Source of the DNA: Chlamydiota bacterium
GTDB lineage: Bacteria; Chlamydiota; Chlamydiia; Chlamydiales; JAJFMK01
Length of the DNA stretch: 22,515 nucleotides
Direction: 5' to 3'
NCBI GenBank assembly: GCA_021772215.1
Contig: JAJFMK010000196.1
Location: 1 to 22,515, forward strand
The notes under the pieces were generated by a model that saw only the letters and a list, made by a program, of their open reading frames with translations, did not search any database and was not told where the DNA came from. Made by a program: the position numbers and the translations under genes. This document shows positions 1 through 7,576 of the stretch, piece by piece (position 1 is the first letter of the stretch; every line of letters begins with the position of its first letter).

Positions 1-836
1 ATGGCGTCCAGGCGCCCGTTCTTGGGACTCTCTCCTTAACTGTTGGGACTAATGCAGCGCCCAAAGTGGCTAACCCCGTATCAAATCAGGTGGCCCAGGT
101 AGGGCAGAACTTTCGTCTTGTTGTCCCCGACAACACCTTTGCCGACGCTAATGGGGACACTCTCACCTTAAGCGCGAAAAGGGTTAACGGACGGGCTCTT
201 CCCTCCTGGCTCACCTTTACCGATCGAACATTATCAGGAAAACCGGGTCCGGGTGATACGGGCGACTTCAACGATAAGACGGTCCCCCTACAGATCTGTG
301 CTACAGATGGTGACCAAGAGGCGTGCACTGTCTTTGATCTAAGCGTCCAGGGAACCTCAAACGCAGAGACAGCTTTAGCCATCTTTGGACCCCTTGCAGG
401 AGCGATGGGGCTCGCTTATGGCTGGTACAGCAAAAGAGGAGTCGTGCTTAACCCTTGGAACCGCAAAAATTACGACAAAGGTACGGTAGTAGTCTCTACA
501 GGCATGCCATTCAGCCACAGATTTGAGGCGCCACAAAAAAAAATCAAGCTGGTGAAAGCTTACAAAGGCAAAGAGATGTTAGGCGGACTGCCACTACCAG
601 ATGGTTACTTCGATTGGCTAAAACATGATCAAGCTCTTCCTGGCGGCGCCCTACTCCCTCCATGGCTCCAATACAATATAGGGAAAAACAGCCTGACCAG
701 TTCAGAGAGCCCTCAAGCTGAAGATCAGGGCCTCTACACAGTTCGCGCCTTTGGGCCTGGCGAAGTCATCCTAGAAGAGGTTAAACTGGACGTCGGTGGA
801 CAGAGCGGCAAAAATGTTGAAATGTATGAGATGTAA
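1..836 (+). CDS. 3' end of a subfamily A-like LVIVD/cadherin-like membrane protein (5' truncated by window)
   Basis: The frame is open from the first base. The codons before the GTG at 66 already match the end of cadherin-like domain 4 in the complete paralogues (GVQAPVLGTLSLTV), so the GTG is internal and the real start lies outside the window. What remains is the last extracytoplasmic cadherin/Ig-like domain, with the calcium-type DANGD motif, the LPSWL core and a Cys pair eight residues apart. A hydrophobic membrane segment follows (about bases 365-440, ending SKRG), then the C-terminal domain starting NPWNRKNYDKG. That domain carries its own PPWLQY core and ends VEMYEM. It resembles subfamily A at NPWN but has a B-like short loop (LPDGYFDWL), so it is intermediate or mosaic. 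It contains an A9 tract at 535-543. The product is probably a single-pass membrane protein; the function is unknown. Confidence 0.9.
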   Translation, partial: GVQAPVLGTLSLTVGTNAAPKVANPVSNQVAQVGQNFRLVVPDNTFADANGDTLTLSAKRVNGRALPSWLTFTDRTLSGKPGPGDTGDFNDKTVPLQICATDGDQEACTVFDLSVQGTSNAETALAIFGPLAGAMGLAYGWYSKRGVVLNPWNRKNYDKGTVVVSTGMPFSHRFEAPQKKIKLVKAYKGKEMLGGLPLPDGYFDWLKHDQALPGGALLPPWLQYNIGKNSLTSSESPQAEDQGLYTVRAFGPGEVILEEVKLDVGGQSGKNVEMYEM

Positions 837-851
837 AAAGAGGGGAAAATG
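816..851 (+). promoter_or_regulatory. Conserved subfamily A gene junction with ribosome binding site (copy 1)
   Basis: The last codons of the upstream gene (VEMYEM), the TAA stop, an A-rich purine run with GAGGGG, and the ATG of the next gene lie in one short block. The same block recurs at 10775-10810 and 17312-17347. The GAGGGG run sits at a normal distance upstream of the ATG at 849. Conservation of the junction itself indicates that array units were duplicated together with their spacers. Confidence 0.7.
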
Positions 852-1097
852 AGTCTGATTCAAATATCGGTAGCCAACACGAGGCGTTCTCAATGGATTA
901 AGAACTCAGGTAGTGAACAGATCTTCAGTACTCTAAGAAACCGAACTATCAATCAAGTCGGTAGAGGAGGAGCTCTCCTGAGCGCTGTTATTGGATCAGT
1001 GTTTTTTAGATTAACAGGAGCTACAGAAACTTCTTCTACCGACCTGGCTTGCCAAGTTAGTAGACGGGTGGGAGCAGCTCCCTTAATAGAGGAATAG
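849..1097 (+). CDS. Truncated subfamily A paralogue: signal region only (82 aa, probable gene remnant)
   Basis: The 82-residue product matches only the N-terminus of the large subfamily A proteins. It has an ISVANTR-like start (compare IQTGLANR in the copy at 17345), then NQVGRGGALLSAVIGS as the signal-sequence hydrophobic core, a TGA/TE-like cleavage region, and the Arg-Arg motif in SRRVGAAP. The match stops there: after PLIEE comes TAG, and the propeller and cadherin-like domains are missing. The stop lies inside GGAATAGAAC, the leader motif of the following subfamily B gene, so the truncation point is where an A-type gene start was joined to a B-type leader. The ribosome binding site (GAGGGG) is good, so a small exported peptide may still be made. 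It is more likely a recombination remnant than a selected gene, although it would keep ribosomes moving through the junction. Confidence 0.7.
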   Translation: MSLIQISVANTRRSQWIKNSGSEQIFSTLRNRTINQVGRGGALLSAVIGSVFFRLTGATETSSTDLACQVSRRVGAAPLIEE

Positions 1098-1104
1098 AAC
1101 CGTG
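1088..1104 (+). promoter_or_regulatory. Subfamily B translation leader (copy 1), GTG start
   Basis: The block AGAGGAATAGAACCGTG holds the purine-rich binding site, the TAG stop of the preceding frame and the start codon of the gene at 1102. It matches the leaders at 4283-4300 and 7560-7576, which end in ATG. That match supports GTG as the true start here. Confidence 0.65.
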
Positions 1105-4100
1105 AAAATAGACAAACATTTTCCAAGGATCGATGGACAACTAGCGCAACAGGTTGTAAGAGGATCTGTGATGCTCTGCTCTGCTGTTAGTTCAGCTTTT
1201 GCAGCGTTTGCACAAATGCAAGAACGACGCTCTTCAACTAACCCAGAGGTGGTTGCAATACCCCCTCCTCAATCTGTTTTTCCTAACAATATGTTTTCCC
1301 TTACGTTTTCTCCAACTAATTTATTCTCTGACACAGACTCCGCTGGCCTTACCATTCAAGCTGTAGAGAAAGGAAAACCGACGCTGCCCACTTGGATGAA
1401 TTTGAAGATAAAAGATTGGAGTCTTTTAGGATCCTTTGATACATCATCGAGTAACAATAACGATGTCCAAGTTGTTGGGCAACTTGCTTTTGTGGCTACT
1501 TCCTCTAGTCTGCAAATTATTAATATCACCAACCCAACTTCCCCTATTTTAGCTGGGAGCTATAGTACAGGAAGTAATGTTGTGTACGTAGTCGATAACT
1601 TAGCTTACATAGCCAACTCTTTTGAACTGGAAATTATAGACATCTCAAACTTATCCTCACCAACTATTGTTGGAAATTATGCATATTTTGCCAACACCTA
1701 CAACTTGCAAGTAGCTGACAACTTTGCTTACCTGAGCGGTTATTCTAATTTGAAAATTATTGATGTCTCTACCCCCTCTTCACCTACCTTAGTTAGCGAC
1801 TATGTTACACCCGGCAGTAACATTCAAAGTTTGCACGTGGTCGATAATAAGGCTTATGTAGCGGATGGTTTTGCTGGTCTATCCATTATTGATGTCTCAA
1901 ATCCCTATTCTCCCACCTTAGTAGGCAATTATACTACACCTGATCAAGCGACTGGTGTGTATATAACCGGAAATATGGCATTTGTCGTTGATAATAGCCC
2001 CAGCCTCCAAATAATAGATGTATCTAACTCTTCCTCTCCTAGCTTAGCTGGAAGTTATATTACGCAAGGTACTGCTAATGATGTGTATGTGGTTGATAAC
2101 ATGGTTTATCTAGCTGAGGGAAGTTTTGGTCTAGAAATCATTGATATCGAAAACCTTTCTTCACCAGTCTTAGCGGGAAACTATGATACACTTAGTACAG
2201 CTTTGGCTGTGCACGTGATTGGCAGCAGGGTCTACGCAACTGACTCAAGTTTGGGTCTACACATCCTCGATCCCAAATTTGTGTTATCAGGAATCCCCGA
2301 TGAAACTGACATTGGCAATAGTGAAATCGATATTATTGCAATAGATCCCGAGGAAAACCAGGCTTCTCTAACTTTCACCGTTCGTGTCGAAGGGCCACCT
2401 GTTGTGGGAAGGAATATCCCTGTTCAAATTGCAGATATAAATGCCCCGTTTTCCTATTTCGTCAACCAAGAAGCATTCCAAGACCCAAATAGCGATATAG
2501 TCTTTCAATCGGCAAGGCTCAGTAACCAAAATCTCTTGCCTTCTTGGCTAATGTTTTCTCCAATCGGAATCTTCTCTGGAACTCCCCAAGCGGCAGATAA
2601 GGGAAACTTCACAGTAGAAATTTCTGCATTTGATGGAGCATTTACTGATGCAGCAACCACTACTTTTTCTCTAATTGTGGAACACTACCCCGAAGTGTCA
2701 ATTCCGCTCCCCAAACAAGCAGCTGACATCAATAGGCCTTATTCTTTTACTATTCCCCCTGGAACATTTACTGATGCAGACGTGGGAGATGTGCTCACTT
2801 TTGCCACTTCCACTCTTCCTAGCTGGCTGAATTTCAACCCCAACAGCCTTGAATTCTCAGGAACGCCCACCGAAAGTGATGAAGGAATTGAGTTTATCGA
2901 CCTTCACGCCACCGATCCTGTTGGAGCAACAACCTCAACTACTTTAAAACTCGAAGTGGGAAACTTTCCCGATTTACTTTTCCCTGTCCCAGACCAAATA
3001 GCTGCAGTAGGACTTCCCTATATTTACGCAGCCCCGGGAAATACATTTTCCGCCATCGATGGGTCTCCTCTTAGCTACCACGCTACAAAATCAGATGGAA
3101 GTCCCTTGCCAAATTGGCTCGAGTTTGACAAAGCTAGGATTGAGCTTCAAGGAACACCGCTTTCAACTGACAAAGGAGTCTTATCTATGAGACTAGTTGC
3201 AGAAGATCCTAAAGGAGGATTTGCAGAAAGCTTTTTCCAACTTAATGTTGCATCCCCCCTTTCTGAAGAATTTGCCCGAATCGGAGGATCTTTTGTCTAC
3301 CCTATCCCTGAGAATATGATCAGCAACCCTCTAGGACCAGTTACCTATACTGTCACACTAGGTGATTTTTCTCCCCTCCCCTCCTGGATGAGGTTCGACC
3401 CAAACACAAACGCCATTAGCGGTGTTCCCCCCAATAATGCGGAACAAAACTATAATATCCTCATCACCGCTGACGATGGTTTGCAAGCTCCTGTTCTTGG
3501 AGCTGTTTCTCTTAAAGTTGGGCAAAATACTAGTCCGCAAGTTGCCAACCAGATTTCCAACCAAATCGCAAATGTGGGACAAAGTTTTCGTTTTGTGATT
3601 CCCGACAACACCTTTATCGACCCAAATAACGACCCTCTAACTCTAAGCGCATCAAGAGCTAATGGACGCAAGCTTCCCGGTTGGTTGCGCTTTCAAGATG
3701 GAACATTAGATGGTAAACCTGGAGCATCAGATACAAATGCCTTTAGCGATAAAACAATCCCCTTACAAGCTTGTGCCAGTGATGGTGATCTTGAAATCTG
3801 CTCTTCCTTTAACTTAAGTGTGCAGGGCACATCGCAAGAAGAAAAAGCTATTAGCATCCTAATCCCCCTTTCCAGTATGGCAGCGCTTAGCGTAGGGTGG
3901 GCGAAAAAAAGAGGTCTTCTCCTCAACCCTCTAAACCGAGAAAAATACGATAAAGGGACAATAACCGTGCCTTTGAATGAAACTTTTAGCTATTCGCTGC
4001 TTGCCGAAAAATCAAAAATTGTACGTATTCAGGCCTTTTTAGAAAAAGAAGCTCTTTTCGGACTCTCCCTCCCAAATAACAAATGGGCTAAATGGCTTAT

Positions 4101-4293
4101 GTTCGACAAACCTATCACTGGAGGGGCTTTACTTCCAAACTGGCTTAAATACGATTTAGGAAAGAATGAACTTACCAGTAGACACATACCAAATGAAGAT
4201 AACGTTGGCCTCTACACAATCCGTGTCTATGGAAGTGGAGATGTGATTGTAGAAGAAATTCAACTAAATGTCGGCAATAACGAAAAGGAATAG
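1102..4293 (+). CDS. Secreted membrane-anchored LVIVD propeller/cadherin-like protein, subfamily B copy 1
   Basis: The product has 1063 residues. Residues 1-37 are a signal sequence (QQVVRGSVMLCSAVSSAFAAFA), followed by the dibasic motif ERRSS. Residues about 55-107 are the first half of a cadherin/Ig-like domain (FPNNMFSLTF, then LFSDTDS, then LPTWMNL). Residues 108-392 hold seven LVIVD repeats, recognisable by LQIIDVSNPSSP and DNxAYVAD. The cadherin domain then resumes at LSGIPDETDIGN. Five further cadherin-like domains lie at roughly 434-530, 531-623, 624-721, 722-809 and 810-911, each with an LPxWLxF core followed by xGxP. The fifth has a Cys pair (CASDGDLEIC). A membrane segment spans about 916-934 and ends AKKRG. 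The C-terminal domain (939-1063) is probably cytoplasmic. The start is GTG, supported by MKIDKHFPRIDGQ matching MRIEGSLPKINGQ in the next gene. The gap to that gene is 4 bp. Function is unknown; adhesion or ligand binding is an inference from the domains. Confidence 0.93.
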   Translation: MKIDKHFPRIDGQLAQQVVRGSVMLCSAVSSAFAAFAQMQERRSSTNPEVVAIPPPQSVFPNNMFSLTFSPTNLFSDTDSAGLTIQAVEKGKPTLPTWMNLKIKDWSLLGSFDTSSSNNNDVQVVGQLAFVATSSSLQIINITNPTSPILAGSYSTGSNVVYVVDNLAYIANSFELEIIDISNLSSPTIVGNYAYFANTYNLQVADNFAYLSGYSNLKIIDVSTPSSPTLVSDYVTPGSNIQSLHVVDNKAYVADGFAGLSIIDVSNPYSPTLVGNYTTPDQATGVYITGNMAFVVDNSPSLQIIDVSNSSSPSLAGSYITQGTANDVYVVDNMVYLAEGSFGLEIIDIENLSSPVLAGNYDTLSTALAVHVIGSRVYATDSSLGLHILDPKFVLSGIPDETDIGNSEIDIIAIDPEENQASLTFTVRVEGPPVVGRNIPVQIADINAPFSYFVNQEAFQDPNSDIVFQSARLSNQNLLPSWLMFSPIGIFSGTPQAADKGNFTVEISAFDGAFTDAATTTFSLIVEHYPEVSIPLPKQAADINRPYSFTIPPGTFTDADVGDVLTFATSTLPSWLNFNPNSLEFSGTPTESDEGIEFIDLHATDPVGATTSTTLKLEVGNFPDLLFPVPDQIAAVGLPYIYAAPGNTFSAIDGSPLSYHATKSDGSPLPNWLEFDKARIELQGTPLSTDKGVLSMRLVAEDPKGGFAESFFQLNVASPLSEEFARIGGSFVYPIPENMISNPLGPVTYTVTLGDFSPLPSWMRFDPNTNAISGVPPNNAEQNYNILITADDGLQAPVLGAVSLKVGQNTSPQVANQISNQIANVGQSFRFVIPDNTFIDPNNDPLTLSASRANGRKLPGWLRFQDGTLDGKPGASDTNAFSDKTIPLQACASDGDLEICSSFNLSVQGTSQEEKAISILIPLSSMAALSVGWAKKRGLLLNPLNREKYDKGTITVPLNETFSYSLLAEKSKIVRIQAFLEKEALFGLSLPNNKWAKWLMFDKPITGGALLPNWLKYDLGKNELTSRHIPNEDNVGLYTIRVYGSGDVIVEEIQLNVGNNEKE
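1423..2277 (+). repeat. Seven LVIVD-type repeats (beta-propeller) in the gene at 1102
   Basis: Seven units of about 38-42 residues can be counted. Each has the order: hydrophobic strand, (V/D)NxAY(V/I)A, then (S/G)LxIIDVSNxSSP, then xLxGxYxT. The array sits between LPTWMNLKIK and LSGIPDETD, the two halves of one cadherin-like domain. The number seven matches a typical closed propeller. Confidence 0.85.
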
Positions 4294-4300
4294 AACAATG
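4283..4300 (+). promoter_or_regulatory. Subfamily B translation leader (copy 2) that fixes the start at 4298
   Basis: AAAAGGAATAGAACAATG contains the AAAAGG binding site, the stop of the upstream gene and the ATG at 4298. The frame stays open back to an ATG at 4268. Starting there would add ten residues unlike any paralogue and would overlap the upstream gene. The leader match and the MRIEGSLPKINGQ alignment favour 4298. Confidence 0.7.
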
Positions 4301-7300
4301 CGAATAGAGGGAAGTTTACCAAAAATCAATGGACAATTCGTACAACAAGTTGTAAAAGGAACAGCTGTTCTTTTCTCCGCAGTGAGCTCAGTTTTTGCAG
4401 CTGTTGCTCAAATAGAAAGTAGGAAAGGGGAAGCAGAGCTCAGCACACGACGCTTTAGCTCAAGCCCTGAATTAATTGCAGGGCTACCTTCGCAATTTGC
4501 AATTCCCAACCATCATTTTAGCTACTCTTTTTCTCCGACAAGCTTTTTCTCAGATCCCGAATCAGTTGGTCTGACAGTTGATGCAGTTGAAAAAGATCAA
4601 TTGACACTACCAGATTGGTTGCGTTTTGAAAAATCTGGGGCAAACCTTGTAGGGGAATTAGATCTTCCAGGATCGACACTCCGCCTTCGTGCTGAGGGAA
4701 ATATAGCTTATGTAATTGATAGTCCTTTCCTCCAAATCATTGACATTAGCACCCCTTCTTTTCCCTCCCTTATCAGCAGTTACACAGTACCAGGAGCGGC
4801 AAAAGATCTTGATCTAGTCGGAAACTTAGCTTACGTGGCAGCTAGAGACGCTGGTTTGCAAATCCTCGATGTTTCCGACCCTTTTTCTCCCACTTTAATT
4901 GGAAACTCTACTACCCCAGCTAATGCTATAGCAGTACATGTAGTCGATAACAGGGCATACATTGCTGATTTTGGCGTTGGTCTACAAATCCTTGATGTTT
5001 CCGACCCCTCATCACCAACACCTATTGGCAGCTATCCTTTTACCGGCCCTCTTAATGATGTATATGTGGACAATAACATGGCCTATTTTGTTGATAACAT
5101 TGTTATGAGAATTATTGATGTCTCCAACCCCGCTTCTCCTACTTTTGTGAGCTCCCATACTACAAGTGCTTTCACGAAAGGTGTCCAGGTGGTCGGAAAC
5201 TTTGCTTATTTGATAAGTAGTGTGCTCAATATTGTTGACATCTCCACCCCCTCTTCTCCAGTTTCGCTTGGATTCTCTAGTTTACCATCTAGCGGTACCG
5301 TAGGGCAAGAGACTGAGGTCTATGTAATTGACAACCTCGCTTATATCCCTAATCACTCTGGCCTGGCTGTTGTTGATGTCTCTAACTCCAGTTTCCCTGT
5401 GCTTATCGCGGCCTATGAGACCCCAGGCAATGCTGTTGGGGTCTACGCTATTGGTGAAATGGCTTTTGTAGCTGATAGCAATTTTGGTTTGAAACTTATT
5501 GAACTTGAATCAACATTCTTTGGCATCCCCGATCAAACAGATACTGGGAATTATGAAATCGAGATCATTGCAAAAAACTCCGATCAAAATCAAGCCTCTT
5601 TAACATTCAGTTTAAGGGTGCAGGCCCCTCCTTCTGTAACTGGACCCCTTCCAAACCAGCTAGCAAATATCAACGCACCCTTTTCGCATTTCATGAACCA
5701 AAGTGCTTTTCCTGACCCCAATGGTGATCCAGTCTTTTTTTCCGCAAAACTCTCGGATGAAAATCCTCTACCTTCTTGGTTAAGCTTTGCACCGATAGGC
5801 ATCTTTTCAGGTACACCCAAAGAGGCCGACAAAGGTAACTACACAATTGAAGTTTCAGCATTTGATGGAATTGTTCCTACAAGGGCCACCACAACCTTCT
5901 CCCTAATTGTTGAACACTTCCCTGAACTGTTAAATCCTGTTTCCAATCAAGCTGCCGACATAGATACATTTTATTCCTTCAAGGTTCCTCAAGAAACTTT
6001 TGCCGATGCTGACGATAGCGATATTCTCACTTACACCTCATCTACTCTTCCTCTCTGGTTAACTTTTAATCAAAGTGCAGTTGAGTTTTATGGAACCCCT
6101 ACGGAAAGCGATGCAGGAACTGAATTTATTGAGCTTCAAGCCAGCGATTTTGCAGGAGCTGCAGTTTCAACCTCGTTTCAGCTTGTAGTGAAAAACTTTC
6201 CAGACCTGCAAAACCCCACCCCCGATCAATTGGCTACAGTAGGTTATCCCTACATTTTCGCATTACCCGTAAATACTTTTATTTCTCACGACGCCTCTTC
6301 ACTTAGCTACCGCGCTACAAAATCTGATGGAAGTCTCTTGCCAAATTGGCTTGAATTCACCGGAATTAGGCAAGAATTTCAAGGTACACCCCTACCAACA
6401 GATAAAGCAGAATTATCCCTCAAACTGATTGCAGAAGATCCTAACGGAGGTTGGGCTGAAGACTCTTTTGCCTTAAATATCGTGGATGCATTGTCGGAAG
6501 AAAACTCGAGAGTAGGAGGAACGTTTACTTACGATATCCCGAGTGATATGATCAGTAATCCTCAAGGAGCAATTACCTACACTGTCAAACTAGGGAACGG
6601 CTCACCGCTTCCCACGTGGCTAACATTCGATCCTCAAACAAACAAGATTAGCGGAACTACTCCACAAAACTCAGAGAAGAACTATAATATCCTCATTACT
6701 GCGAATGATGGCGTACAAGAACCCGTACTTGGAGCCGTATTTCTAAAAATTGAACAGAACGCAGAACCCCAAGTTGCTAATGCCATTTCAAATCAAGTCG
6801 CACATGTAGGACAGACCTTCCGTTTCGTTGTATCTGACAATACTTTTACTGACCCGAATGGCGATTCCTTAGTTTTAAGCGCAACTAAAGCAAATGGACG
6901 CTCACTTCCAGGCTGGCTTTCATTTGCAGACAGAACATTAGTGGGGAAGCCTGGACCTTCACACACAGGCGCTTTTAGCGATAAGACAATCCCTTTAAAA
7001 ATCTGCTCCTCTGATGGAGACCAAGAGGCCTGCTCTATTTTTGATTTAAACGTTCAGGGGGTATCTACCGAAGAAAAAACACTTAGCGTTGTAGGACCCA
7101 CTTTAAGCTTAGCTGCACTTGGCATTGGATGGATGAAAAAAAGAGGGGTTGTTCTCAATCCCCTGAACCGCGAAAAATACGATAAAGGGACAATAACCGT
7201 CCCTTTGAATGAGCATTTTACCTACTCTTTTCAGGCGGAAAAATCCAAGATCGTTCAGGTTTCAGCTTATTTAGGAAAAGAAACACTCTTTGGATTGCCT

Positions 7301-7561
7301 ATTCCCCCTGGTAAATGGACAGAATGGCTGATATTTGACAAGCCCATCGCGGGCGGAACTTTACTCCCCAATTGGCTTAACTACAACGAAGCGAAAAACG
7401 AAATTCTAAACACTCGCTTTCCACGCAGTGAAGATAGAGGGATTTACACAATCCGCGCCTATGGAAGTGGTGATGTGATTTTAGAAGAAATAAAACTGAA
7501 TGTAGGAGTTATGGCTCAAAGTGGGACCGAAATGAGCCCGATAAAAAAAATCTTTATTTGA
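4298..7561 (+). CDS. Secreted membrane-anchored LVIVD propeller/cadherin-like protein, subfamily B copy 2
   Basis: The product has 1087 residues and the same plan as its neighbours. The signal sequence is residues 1-37 (QQVVKGTAVLFSAVSSVFAAVA), followed by STRRFSSSPE. The first half of a cadherin-like domain ends near LPDWLRF. Seven LVIVD repeats fill about 117-404, and the domain resumes at FGIPDQTDTGNYE. Five cadherin-like domains follow; the fifth carries DPNGD and the Cys pair CSSDGDQEAC. The membrane segment (about 923-945) ends MKKRG. The C-terminal domain starts VVLNPLNREKYDKG and has the LPNWLNY core. The tail is longer than in the other copies (GTEMSPIKKIFI) and is encoded across an A8 run at 7543-7550, which suggests an old frameshift or slippage near the 3' end. 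The fifth blade lacks the usual Gly before the LNIVD strand and the sixth begins with a longer loop, but seven units remain. Gene function is not established. Confidence 0.93.
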   Translation: MRIEGSLPKINGQFVQQVVKGTAVLFSAVSSVFAAVAQIESRKGEAELSTRRFSSSPELIAGLPSQFAIPNHHFSYSFSPTSFFSDPESVGLTVDAVEKDQLTLPDWLRFEKSGANLVGELDLPGSTLRLRAEGNIAYVIDSPFLQIIDISTPSFPSLISSYTVPGAAKDLDLVGNLAYVAARDAGLQILDVSDPFSPTLIGNSTTPANAIAVHVVDNRAYIADFGVGLQILDVSDPSSPTPIGSYPFTGPLNDVYVDNNMAYFVDNIVMRIIDVSNPASPTFVSSHTTSAFTKGVQVVGNFAYLISSVLNIVDISTPSSPVSLGFSSLPSSGTVGQETEVYVIDNLAYIPNHSGLAVVDVSNSSFPVLIAAYETPGNAVGVYAIGEMAFVADSNFGLKLIELESTFFGIPDQTDTGNYEIEIIAKNSDQNQASLTFSLRVQAPPSVTGPLPNQLANINAPFSHFMNQSAFPDPNGDPVFFSAKLSDENPLPSWLSFAPIGIFSGTPKEADKGNYTIEVSAFDGIVPTRATTTFSLIVEHFPELLNPVSNQAADIDTFYSFKVPQETFADADDSDILTYTSSTLPLWLTFNQSAVEFYGTPTESDAGTEFIELQASDFAGAAVSTSFQLVVKNFPDLQNPTPDQLATVGYPYIFALPVNTFISHDASSLSYRATKSDGSLLPNWLEFTGIRQEFQGTPLPTDKAELSLKLIAEDPNGGWAEDSFALNIVDALSEENSRVGGTFTYDIPSDMISNPQGAITYTVKLGNGSPLPTWLTFDPQTNKISGTTPQNSEKNYNILITANDGVQEPVLGAVFLKIEQNAEPQVANAISNQVAHVGQTFRFVVSDNTFTDPNGDSLVLSATKANGRSLPGWLSFADRTLVGKPGPSHTGAFSDKTIPLKICSSDGDQEACSIFDLNVQGVSTEEKTLSVVGPTLSLAALGIGWMKKRGVVLNPLNREKYDKGTITVPLNEHFTYSFQAEKSKIVQVSAYLGKETLFGLPIPPGKWTEWLIFDKPIAGGTLLPNWLNYNEAKNEILNTRFPRSEDRGIYTIRAYGSGDVILEEIKLNVGVMAQSGTEMSPIKKIFI
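4646..5509 (+). repeat. Seven LVIVD-type repeats (beta-propeller) in the gene at 4298
   Basis: Seven blades can be read by their IIDVS/ILDVSDPxSP strands and AYVA-type strands. Blade 6 begins with a loop a few residues longer than usual (GFSSLPSSGTVGQETEV). The array is nested between LPDWLRF and FGIPDQTDTGN of a single cadherin-like domain. Confidence 0.83.
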
Positions 7562-7576
7562 GGATATAGAACCATG
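7560..7576 (+). promoter_or_regulatory. Subfamily B translation leader (copy 3)
   Basis: GAGGATATAGAACCATG keeps the GAGGA binding site and the ATAGAAC spacing seen before the other two B genes. Here the upstream stop is TGA, overlapping the binding site, rather than the in-motif TAG. Confidence 0.6.

Noticed and set aside
360..440. Membrane segment followed by basic residues considered as a sorting signal of PEP-CTERM or LPXTG type
   Set aside because: These signals sit at the extreme C-terminus. Here at least 125 more conserved residues follow the basic cluster, and no LPXTG or PEP motif is present.
66..836. GTG at 66 as the start of a short independent gene
   Set aside because: The frame is open to the window edge, and the upstream codons match the preceding cadherin-like domain of the paralogues.
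4268..4297. Upstream ATG giving a ten-residue longer protein for the second B gene
   Set aside because: The extra residues overlap the upstream gene and do not match the paralogue N-termini. The conserved leader points to 4298.
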